Shown here: positions 57,962 to 64,000 of the stretch, one piece after another
How positions within the stretch are numbered: position 1 is the stretch's first letter
Layout: each line of letters starts with the position of its first letter
DNA from: Pseudomonadota bacterium
Lineage (GTDB): Bacteria > Pseudomonadota > Gammaproteobacteria > Burkholderiales > Burkholderiaceae_C
Direction: 5' to 3'
Length of the DNA: 64,000 nucleotides
NCBI GenBank assembly: GCA_021845505.1
Contig: JAJZVU010000006.1
Span: forward strand, 57,470 to 121,469
The notes under the pieces: model-generated
What the model saw: the letters and a program-made list of their open reading frames with translations, nothing else
Told to the model about the DNA's origin: nothing
The model's database searches: none
Program-made: the position numbers and the translations under genes

Positions 57962-58672
57962 ATGAACGACCGCTTCCAACCGCAATACCCCACGTATGCC
58001 GCGGGGGCCTACAGCGCCGAGCGCAACCGCGTGTTGCGCAACACCTACTCGCTGCTGGCGCTTTCGCTGGTGCCGACGGTGGCCGGCGCCTGGGCGGGGC
58101 TGCGCAGCGGGCTTGCCCAGTGGATGTTCCTCAACCCCGGAATGGGCTTGTTGCTGTTCTTCGGCGGCGCCTTCGGGCTGATGTTCCTGGTGCAGCGCAA
58201 CAACCGCTCCGGGCTGGGGGTCGGGCTGCTGCTCGGCTTCACGTTCTTCATGGGCCTGATGCTGTCGCAGCTGCTCAGCATGGTGCTGGGCCTGGCCAAC
58301 GGCGTGCAACTGATCACGCTGGCCTTCGGCGGCACGGCGCTGATCTTCGCTGCGATGGCCTCGCTGGCGACGGTGGTCAAGCGCGACCTCACCGGCCTGA
58401 GCAAGTTCCTGTTCGTCGGGGTGATCATGCTGCTGATCGCCGGCGTCGCCAACTTCTGGCTGCAGATGCCCGCACTGATGATCATGTTCTCGGTCGTCGC
58501 GCTGGGGATCTTCTCGGTGTTCATGATGATCGACGTGCGGCGCATCCTCGACGGCGGAGAGACCAACTACATCTCGGCCACGCTGGCGATCTACCTCGAC
58601 CTGTACAACGTGTTCACCAACCTGCTGATGCTGCTGAGCATTTTCAGCGGCGGCGGCGGCAGCCGGCGCTGA
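57962..58672 (+). CDS. Bax inhibitor-1/YccA family membrane protein
   Basis: A 236-residue protein with seven hydrophobic segments after a short polar N-terminus (MNDRFQPQYPTYAAGAYSAERNR...VLRNTYSLLALSLVP). The central GFTFFMGLMLSQLLSMVLG and GGTALIFAAMASLA, plus the C-terminal LGIFSVFMMIDVRRILDGGETNYISATLAIYLDLYNVFTNLL with its conserved Asp residues, match the BI-1 family. In E. coli YccA modulates FtsH; other members act as pH-sensitive calcium leak channels. GGGAG lies 11 bases before the ATG. A strong terminator follows. Confidence 0.93.
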   Translation: MNDRFQPQYPTYAAGAYSAERNRVLRNTYSLLALSLVPTVAGAWAGLRSGLAQWMFLNPGMGLLLFFGGAFGLMFLVQRNNRSGLGVGLLLGFTFFMGLMLSQLLSMVLGLANGVQLITLAFGGTALIFAAMASLATVVKRDLTGLSKFLFVGVIMLLIAGVANFWLQMPALMIMFSVVALGIFSVFMMIDVRRILDGGETNYISATLAIYLDLYNVFTNLLMLLSIFSGGGGSRR

Positions 58673-58712
58673 GTCCCGCGCGCACGGGGCCCAGGCGCCC
58701 CGCCCGACAGGA

Positions 58713-58737
58713 AGCCCGGCTCGACGCCGGGCTTTTT
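58713..58737 (+). terminator. intrinsic terminator after the BI-1 gene
   Basis: AGCCCGGC (58713-58720), loop TCGAC, GCCGGGCT (58726-58733), followed by a T-run to 58737. It lies 40 bases past the stop codon and is the clearest rho-independent terminator in the window. Confidence 0.9.
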
Positions 58738-58775
58738 GCTGCGCGAGGGTGTTAACAAGCAGATGGCCCAAATGC

Positions 58776-58820
58776 ATCCGAGACATCATGGCGCTGCGTG
58801 ACCGCCGTGATGTCTCGGAT
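58776..58820. repeat. 18-bp inverted repeat between BI-1 and rlmD
   Basis: ATCCGAGACATCATGGCG (58776-58793) and CGCCGTGATGTCTCGGAT (58803-58820) are complementary with a single G-T wobble and a 9-base loop. The local composition is less GC-rich than the surroundings. It lies 3' of rlmD (minus strand) and just after the terminator of the BI-1 gene. It could be an rlmD 3' structure or a relic of insertion-sequence ends; TGTTAACA (58750-58757) lies just upstream. Confidence 0.6.
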
Positions 58821-58941
58821 ATCCACGCGTAGCCGGCACATCGACCCGGTGGTGCTCGAAATCTGGGCAAACTGCCGCGGTCCTGGTCATCGGCTGAACC
58901 ATGCCCCTGCGCGAGGCTGTCGATCGGCCGAGCGACCAGGC

Positions 58942-60333
58942 TCAGGCAGGGAGTTCGAACACCGCCATCGACTCGATGTGCGAGGTATGGGGGAACATGT
59001 TGACCACGCCGGCGGCGCGCAACACATAGCCACCCTGGTGCACCAGCACGCCGGCATCGCGCGCCAGGGTCGCCGGGTTGCACGACACGTAGACGATGCG
59101 CCGCGGCGCAGCCAGCGCATCGGTGCCGGCCATCGCCTGCACCAGCGCCTTGCAAAGCGCCAGCGCTCCCTCGCGCGGCGGGTCGACCAGCCATTTGTCG
59201 AAGGCGCCGCGAGCGCGCAGCGCGGGCGCGTCGATTTCGAACAGGTTCGCCGCCTCGAAGCGCACCCGCTGCGCCAGGCCGCAAGCCGTCGCGTTGTCGC
59301 GCGCGCGCTCCAGCAGCGACTCGCTGCCTTCGACTCCCAGCACCGAGCCGGCCAGGGTCGCCAGCGGCAGGGTGAAATTGCCCAGCCCGCAGAACCAGTC
59401 GGCCACCCGTTCGGCGCGTCGCGGCTGCAACAGGCGCAGCGCGCGCGACACCAGCGCCCGGTTGACCTGCTGGTTGACCTGGGTGAAGTCGGTCGGCCTG
59501 AAGGGCATGCGCAGGCCGAATTCGGGCAGGCTGTAGGCCGGCAGCGGCGACCCCGCATCGAGCGCGGCGGCGGTCGCGGGCCCTCCGGGCTGCAGCCACC
59601 ACTGCACGCCATGCCGCGCGGCGAAGTCGCGCAGCCTGTCCAGGTCCTGCGCGTCCAGCGGCTCCAGGTGGCGCAGCACCAGCACGGGGTCGCCGTCGCC
59701 GGCGGCCAGTTCGATCTGCGGAATGCGATCGGGGCAGGACATCCCGGCGACGAGTTCGCGCAGCGGTACCAGCAACGCCGAGACCCGCGGCGGCAGCACC
59801 GGGCAGACGCGCATGTCGGCGACGAAGCTGGACGCGCGCTCGTGGAAACCCACCAGCACTCCGCCCTTGCTGGGCACCCGTCGCACCGTCAGGCGGGCGC
59901 GCTGGCGGTAGCCCCAGTCGGGCCCGGCCAGCGGGCGCAGCATCTGCTGGGCGCGCACGCCGGCCAGGTGCTGCAGGTCGTCCTCCAGCGTGCGTTGCTT
60001 GAAGGCGATCTGCGCGCGCAGGTCGATGTGCTGCATGCTGCAGCCGCCGCACACCCCGAAATGCGGGCAGCGCGGCTCCACGCGGGTGCTGGCGCTGCGC
60101 GAGCGCTGCAGCACCCGGGCCTGCTCCCAGCTCGGCTTGCTGCGCACCACCCGCACCTGCACCCGCTCGCCGGGCAGCGCATCGTCGATGAACACCACCT
60201 TGCCCTGCTCGCGATGGGCCACGCCGCGCGCCTGCAGGTCCAGCGATTCCACGCTCAGCCACTGCTGCTCGGCCAGCAGCGCGGCGTCGTCGACGCGGCG
60301 CGGCGCGCTCGGGGGACTGCGGCGTCGGTTCAT
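58942..60333 (-). CDS. rlmD: 23S rRNA (uracil-1939-C5)-methyltransferase RlmD
   Basis: A 463-residue RNA m5U methyltransferase. The N-terminal TRAM domain (about 25-85) is followed by the [4Fe-4S] cysteines in [15 protein letters not shown] and RVCPVL. The SAM region includes [14 protein letters not shown] and [14 protein letters not shown]. The catalytic region has DPPREGA and the nucleophile Cys in [14 protein letters not shown]. RlmD commonly sits downstream of rpoS in betaproteobacteria, as here, with one exonuclease gene between. Confidence 0.95.
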   Translation of the reverse strand: MNRRRSPPSAPRRVDDAALLAEQQWLSVESLDLQARGVAHREQGKVVFIDDALPGERVQVRVVRSKPSWEQARVLQRSRSASTRVEPRCPHFGVCGGCSMQHIDLRAQIAFKQRTLEDDLQHLAGVRAQQMLRPLAGPDWGYRQRARLTVRRVPSKGGVLVGFHERASSFVADMRVCPVLPPRVSALLVPLRELVAGMSCPDRIPQIELAAGDGDPVLVLRHLEPLDAQDLDRLRDFAARHGVQWWLQPGGPATAAALDAGSPLPAYSLPEFGLRMPFRPTDFTQVNQQVNRALVSRALRLLQPRRAERVADWFCGLGNFTLPLATLAGSVLGVEGSESLLERARDNATACGLAQRVRFEAANLFEIDAPALRARGAFDKWLVDPPREGALALCKALVQAMAGTDALAAPRRIVYVSCNPATLARDAGVLVHQGGYVLRAAGVVNMFPHTSHIESMAVFELPA

Positions 60334-60359
60334 CGTCGGCTGTCTCGCTCGGCGGCTGC

Positions 60360-60384
60360 GCCGGCCGCGTCCGGCGCGGCCGGC
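60360..60384. other. hairpin between the exonuclease and rlmD genes
   Basis: GCCGGCCGCG (60360-60369) and CGCGGCCGGC (60375-60384) form a perfect 10-bp stem with a 5-base loop, between the exonuclease stop and the rlmD start on the minus strand. There is no T-tract; partial attenuation is possible. Confidence 0.4.
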
Positions 60385-60388
60385 AGGC

Positions 60389-61213
60389 TCAGCAGGATGG
60401 CTCGCGCGCCTGCGGCCAGGCCTGCAGGTACTGCGCCCAGTGCGGCTCGGCGGCCGCCCACTCGCCCAGCGTGCTGCGCACCAGCTCGACCTCCTCGGCG
60501 TGCTCCTGCGGCGCCAGCCCGCCGCGCATCAGCTGGAACCGGCAGTACAGCAGATAGGTGTTGAGCACGTCGGTTTCGCAGTAGCGGCGAATGGCCTCCA
60601 GCTCGCCGCGCCGCCAGGCGTCGTAGACCTGCGAGCCGTCCATGCCGAGCTTGCCCGGCAGTCCGCACAGTTGCGCCAGGGTGTCCATCGACGCATTGGC
60701 TCGCGGCTGGTACAGCGCCAGCAGGTCCATCAGGTCCAGGTGACGCGAGTGATAGCGCGAAATGTAGTTGTTCCACTTGTACTCGCGATCGTCCTCGCCC
60801 ATGTCCCAGTACTTGGCGGCCTGCACCCCATGCACCATCCCGCGGTAGTGCAGCACCGGCAGGTCGAAGCCCCCGCCGTTCCACGACACCAGCTGCGGCT
60901 CGTGGCGCTCGACCAGCCGGAAGAATCCCTGCACCACCGCGGCCTCCTGGCCGCCGCGGTCGACGAAGGAGTGCACCTTCAGGCCCTTGCTGGCCTCGCG
61001 GAAGATGCACGACACCACGAGCACGCGCTGGCACACCAGCGGCAGGAAATCGCTCGCGCCGGCGTCCAGCCTGCGCTGGCGCGCCTGCGCGATGGTGGCT
61101 TCGTCGTCCAGCCCGGCATCGGCCAGCCCGGCAGCCCGCACGGCCTGCGCATCGGGGATGGTCTCGATGTCGAACACCACCACCGGCGGCGCCGAGCGGG
61201 AGGAGCCGTTCAT
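60389..61213 (-). CDS. DEDD-type 3'-5' exonuclease (PolB-exonuclease-like)
   Basis: A 274-residue ribonuclease-H-fold exonuclease. ExoI is [11 protein letters not shown] (catalytic Asp and Glu). ExoII is around [18 protein letters not shown]. ExoIII is [18 protein letters not shown]. These resemble the predicted 3'-5' exonuclease family related to the PolB proofreading domain. Its ATG overlaps the rpoS stop by 4 bases (ATGA), so it is translated with rpoS. Its biological substrate is unknown. Confidence 0.85.
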   Translation of the reverse strand: MNGSSRSAPPVVVFDIETIPDAQAVRAAGLADAGLDDEATIAQARQRRLDAGASDFLPLVCQRVLVVSCIFREASKGLKVHSFVDRGGQEAAVVQGFFRLVERHEPQLVSWNGGGFDLPVLHYRGMVHGVQAAKYWDMGEDDREYKWNNYISRYHSRHLDLMDLLALYQPRANASMDTLAQLCGLPGKLGMDGSQVYDAWRRGELEAIRRYCETDVLNTYLLYCRFQLMRGGLAPQEHAEEVELVRSTLGEWAAAEPHWAQYLQAWPQAREPSC

Positions 61214-62250
61214 AGCAGCGCGGCCCGGTCGACTCCGCCACCGGCCAGCCGGCGCTTGAGCTTGGCCAGCGCCTCCTGCTGGATCTGGCGCACCCGCTCG
61301 CGCGTCAGGTGCATGCGCCGCGCCAGGGTTTCCAGGGTCTCCAGGTCGCGCCCGTGCAAGCCGAAGCGCGCCTCGATGACCTCGCGCTCGCGCTCGGCCA
61401 GAGTCGCCAGCCAGCCGTCGAGCAATTGCTCGAGTTCGTGCGCCTGCGCGGTGTCGTCGGGCGACGGTGCCTGCTGGTCGGCGAATGGCTCGCCCACGCT
61501 GTCGCCGCCGGCGTTTTCGCGCATCAGGTCGAGCGACACCGGGAGTTCGCCCAGGCTGAGCAGGTCGCTCACCTCCTCGGCGCTGCGCCCGGTCAGGCTG
61601 GCGATATCCTCCGCCGAGGCGGTTCCGTCGGGGCTGGAATCCTCCAGGTGGCGGCGCGCTCGCAGCACCTGGTTGAGTTCGCGGATCACATGAACCGGCA
61701 AGCGGATGGTCCGCGCCTGCTGCATGATCGCCCGTTCCACGTTCTGGCGTATCCACCAGCTGGCGTAGGTGGAAAAGCGAAAACCCCGCTCGGGCTCGAA
61801 TTTCTCGATGGCGTGCATCAGGCCCAGGTTGCCTTCCTCGATGAGGTCGGCCAGCGCCACGCCGCGTCCGCCGTAGCCCTTGGCGATGGAAACCACCAGC
61901 CGCAGGTTGTGCTCGACCATCGCCTGGCGCGCGTCGAAATCGCCCTGGCGGGCGCGCACCGCGGTGTCGAACTCCTGCTGCGGGCTGAGCAGCGGCTTGC
62001 CGCGGATGCGGTTGAGGTACGCCTGCAGGACGCTCTGGCTGGCCGTGTCGCCATCGACCTCGAAACCGGCCACCGCCGGCCCCTCGCCGGCGCCGGATGC
62101 CTCGCCCGGGCTGCCGGCATCGCCGGCAGCCAGCTCCTCGGGCTCGGGAACCCGGCCAGGCTGCGCGCGCGACCCGCTCCCGCCGCGTCGCGAGGCAAAG
62201 CCGCGGCGCGGTGCGGCGGCGGCATCGGGACGGCGCGGTTTGGCTGGCAT
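61210..62250 (-). CDS. rpoS: RNA polymerase sigma factor RpoS
   Basis: A 346-residue sigma-70 family group 2 factor for stationary-phase and stress genes. Residues 1-60 are a basic, low-complexity extension. Region 1.2 is around [23 protein letters not shown]. Region 2 includes [60 protein letters not shown]. Region 4 ends [29 protein letters not shown] 62250 ([12 protein letters not shown]) starts 22 bases after the nlpD stop. The nlpD-rpoS linkage supports RpoS rather than RpoH or RpoD. Confidence 0.95.
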   Translation of the reverse strand: MPAKPRRPDAAAAPRRGFASRRGGSGSRAQPGRVPEPEELAAGDAGSPGEASGAGEGPAVAGFEVDGDTASQSVLQAYLNRIRGKPLLSPQQEFDTAVRARQGDFDARQAMVEHNLRLVVSIAKGYGGRGVALADLIEEGNLGLMHAIEKFEPERGFRFSTYASWWIRQNVERAIMQQARTIRLPVHVIRELNQVLRARRHLEDSSPDGTASAEDIASLTGRSAEEVSDLLSLGELPVSLDLMRENAGGDSVGEPFADQQAPSPDDTAQAHELEQLLDGWLATLAEREREVIEARFGLHGRDLETLETLARRMHLTRERVRQIQQEALAKLKRRLAGGGVDRAALL

Positions 62251-62272
62251 CGGCGCTGGGGCGGACCGCGGG

Positions 62273-63268
62273 TCAGCGATGCGGCAGGATCTGCAGCGGA
62301 TCGACCGGTTTGCCGCGCACCCGGATCTCGAAGTGCAGTTCCACGCGCGGCGCATCGGTCGACCCCATCAGCGCGATCACCTGGCCGCGCCGCACGTCCT
62401 GCCCATCCCTGACCAGCAGCTGCTGGTTGTGGGCATAGACCGAAATGTACTCGTCGTTGTGCTTGACGATCAGCAGGTTGCCGAAGCCGCGCAGCTCGTT
62501 GCCGGCATACACCACCTTGCCGGCCGCTGCCGCGCGCACCGGCTCGCCGGCGCGGCCGCCGATGTCGATGCCCTTGCGGGTGCTGTCGTTGAAGCCGCGC
62601 AGGATCGGGCCCTGCGCCGGCCACGACCATTCGAGGCCACCGACCTGCGAGTGCAGGCTGGGCGGCGGCGGGAACGCGCCGGCCGGCGGCTGCGGCTGCG
62701 GCTGCGGTTGCGGTTGCGGTTGCGGCTGCGGCTGCGGCTTGGGTTGCTGCTGCGGTTGCGGCGGCGCCGAGGCCGCTGCGCCCGCGGGTTTCGGTCGCGG
62801 CACCGGCGCGGGCGCCGCGCTGGCGCGCCGCGCTGGCGCCGCGCCGCCGCTGGCCGCGCCGGCCGGCGCCAGCGGGAACACCTGCACCCCGCCGGGCTGC
62901 GCTGGCGCGCTGGCCGACGGCTGCGCCACCGGCGCTTGCGCAGCGGGAGCGCCGGGCGGGGCCACCCGCAGCAATTGACCGACTTCGATGCGGTTCGGGT
63001 CGCTCAGGTTGTTCCAGGCCGCGAGTTGCCGCCAGCCGTGGCCGACGCTGCGGGCGATCGAGCGCAAGGTATCGCCGCGCTGCACCCGGTAGTAGCCTGC
63101 GGGGATCGCCGCGGTGGCGGCCGAGGCGGCCGGCGTGGCCGCCGCCGGCAGGCTGGCCGAGGCGATCGGGGTGGCGGTCTGGTTGACCACCGGGGCCGGG
63201 CTCAGCGGCACGTTGGAACAACCGGCCAGGGCGGCGCAAAACAAGGTCGCAGCAAGCAGCAGGCGCAT
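62273..63268 (-). CDS. nlpD: NlpD-type lipoprotein, LysM and M23 peptidase domains
   Basis: A 331-residue outer-membrane lipoprotein. The lipobox is LAGC at about residues 14-17 ([17 protein letters not shown]). A LysM domain (about 58-105; [25 protein letters not shown]) binds peptidoglycan. A Pro/Ala/Gln linker contains a (Pro-Gln)n run. The C-terminal M23 domain has [25 protein letters not shown] and [16 protein letters not shown]. The usual HxxxD and HxH zinc pattern is partly lost, since GIDIGG replaces GIDI(A/G)xxxG with His missing. As in other NlpD proteins it probably activates an amidase rather than cutting peptidoglycan. Confidence 0.94.
   Translation of the reverse strand: MRLLLAATLFCAALAGCSNVPLSPAPVVNQTATPIASASLPAAATPAASAATAAIPAGYYRVQRGDTLRSIARSVGHGWRQLAAWNNLSDPNRIEVGQLLRVAPPGAPAAQAPVAQPSASAPAQPGGVQVFPLAPAGAASGGAAPARRASAAPAPVPRPKPAGAAASAPPQPQQQPKPQPQPQPQPQPQPQPQPPAGAFPPPPSLHSQVGGLEWSWPAQGPILRGFNDSTRKGIDIGGRAGEPVRAAAAGKVVYAGNELRGFGNLLIVKHNDEYISVYAHNQQLLVRDGQDVRRGQVIALMGSTDAPRVELHFEIRVRGKPVDPLQILPHR
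62688..62752. repeat. in-frame hexamer repeat encoding Pro-Gln in nlpD
   Basis: About ten tandem copies of TGCGGC or TGCGGT (plus strand) encode the Gln-Pro run of the NlpD linker. Gain or loss of units keeps the frame, so linker length may vary among strains. Confidence 0.8.
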
Positions 63269-63299
63269 GGTGCAGGGTGCCGTTTCAGGGTTCCTCAAG

Positions 63300-64000
63300 T
63301 CACAGCACGCCGGATTTTAGGGGGACGAAGCGCGCATCCTCGATGCACCAGCACTCGACCCTGCCCGTGCGCAGCTTGCGCATGGCCGTCAGGCGCTGCG
63401 GCTGGCCCAGCGGGGCCACCAGCACTCCTCCCGGGCGCAACTGCTCCAGCCAGGCCGCCGGCGGCGCGTCGGCGGCGGCCGCGCTGACCACGCCGTCGAA
63501 GGGCGCGCCCAGCGCGGCGCCTGCCATGCCGTCTCCCAGCAACAGCCGCAGGTTGGGCAGCCGCAGCGCGCGCAGGTTGCGCCGCGCCAGTTCGTGCAGG
63601 GCGCGGATGCGCTCGATGCTGTAGACCTCGTCGGCGACGCCGGCCAGCACCGCGGCCTGGTAGCCGCAACCGGTGCCGATCTCCAGCACCTTGGCTGGGC
63701 GGCTGCCGAGGGCTTCCAGCAGCACCGAGGTGCAGCGAGCGACCACCGAAGGCTTGGAGATCGTCTGGCCGTGGCCGATGGGCAGTGCGTTGTCCAGGTA
63801 GGCCTGCGCCGCCAGCCCGGGGTCGAGGAACAGGTGCCGGGGAACGCGCTCCATCGCGGCCAGCACCTGCGGCTGCAGGCCGCCGAGCGCGCGCAGGCGA
63901 TCGACCATGCCCTGGCGCACCGCCTGGGAGTCCATGCCGGCCCCGCTGGGCACCGGCGGCGCGGCCGCGGCGCCGGTCCGCCGCGCGGGCGCAGGCGCCG
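63300..64000 (-). CDS. pcm: protein-L-isoaspartate O-methyltransferase (start beyond window)
   Basis: At least 233 residues of Pcm, which repairs isoaspartyl residues using SAM. The conserved part starts MDSQAVRQGMVDRLRALG. It continues with VPRHLFLDPGLAAQAYLDNALPIGHGQTISKP, the SAM site KVLEIGTGCGYQAAVLA and EVYSIERIRALHELARRNL. A GTG at 63953 and an ATG at 63935 could start translation. The frame is open to the window edge, however, with an Ala/Pro/Arg-rich stretch (APAPARRTGAAAAPPVPSG) like the N-terminal extension of Burkholderiales Pcm, so the true start is probably to the right. nlpD and rpoS follow. Confidence 0.92.
   Translation of the reverse strand, partial: APAPARRTGAAAAPPVPSGAGMDSQAVRQGMVDRLRALGGLQPQVLAAMERVPRHLFLDPGLAAQAYLDNALPIGHGQTISKPSVVARCTSVLLEALGSRPAKVLEIGTGCGYQAAVLAGVADEVYSIERIRALHELARRNLRALRLPNLRLLLGDGMAGAALGAPFDGVVSAAAADAPPAAWLEQLRPGGVLVAPLGQPQRLTAMRKLRTGRVECWCIEDARFVPLKSGVL

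Noticed and set aside
57782..60262. 826-codon minus-strand frame across BI-1 and rlmD
   Set aside because: It overlaps rlmD in another frame and runs antisense to the BI-1 gene, passing through a clear terminator; translation is low complexity.

Overview
This 64 kb window is very GC-rich and densely coded, with strong G/C bias at third codon positions. It reads as a chromosomal segment of a betaproteobacterium, most likely order Burkholderiales. That is inferred from gene order: pcm-nlpD-rpoS-rlmD, carA-lysE-carB-greA, rlmE-ftsH-folP-glmM-pstSCAB-phoU-phoBR, ppx/ppk and minCDE. Protein style agrees, for example a Pcm with a long Ala/Pro-rich N-terminus. I saw no rRNA, tRNA, CRISPR array, prophage or intact insertion sequence.

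Layout. (1) Bases 1-19.7 kb are an accessory organosulfonate-catabolism island. Two entry routes converge on sulfoacetaldehyde. The sulfoacetate route has a CoA ligase (SauT-like) and an acylating sulfoacetaldehyde dehydrogenase (SauS), served by a tripartite tricarboxylate-type (TctCBA) importer. The taurine route has a TauABC importer and a TauX/TauY taurine dehydrogenase. Sulfoacetaldehyde is cleaved by Xsc to acetyl phosphate and sulfite, and Pta converts acetyl phosphate to acetyl-CoA. Two IclR-type regulators and one MocR-type (TauR-like) regulator sit among the operons. Candidate shared operators lie in front of xsc and between sauT and sauR. An MHS-type MFS transporter and a small exported hypothetical protein close the island. 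(2) 20-29.6 kb: aldo/keto reductase, an orphan LolC-type permease, a DUF4337 protein overlapping a PAP2 phosphatase, an AidB-like acyl-CoA dehydrogenase, minCDE, and rmlBD. (3) 29.8-33.6 kb: an unusual Pgi lacking the canonical catalytic glutamate motif, lysS, and a SpeE-like methyltransferase-fold protein.

(4) 33.7-45.7 kb is a phosphate-stress block: sixA, olsB (ornithine lipid synthesis), ppx divergent from ppk, and pstSCAB-phoU-phoB-phoR. Candidate Pho boxes with the 11-bp spacing of PhoB sites occur upstream of olsB (three good repeats plus one weak one), of ppk and of pstS. (5) 45.7-57.4 kb: glmM, folP, ftsH, rlmE divergent from yhbY, a DUF4149 protein, greA, carB, a LysE/RhtB exporter, and carA. 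(6) 58-64 kb: a Bax-inhibitor-1 family protein with a clear intrinsic terminator, rlmD, a DEDD exonuclease overlapping rpoS, nlpD, and a pcm gene that runs off the right edge. The left edge cuts an IclR regulator.

All functional names come from reading translated sequence, motifs and gene context. No database search was possible. Coordinates of GTG/TTG starts and of short regulatory sites are my judgement.
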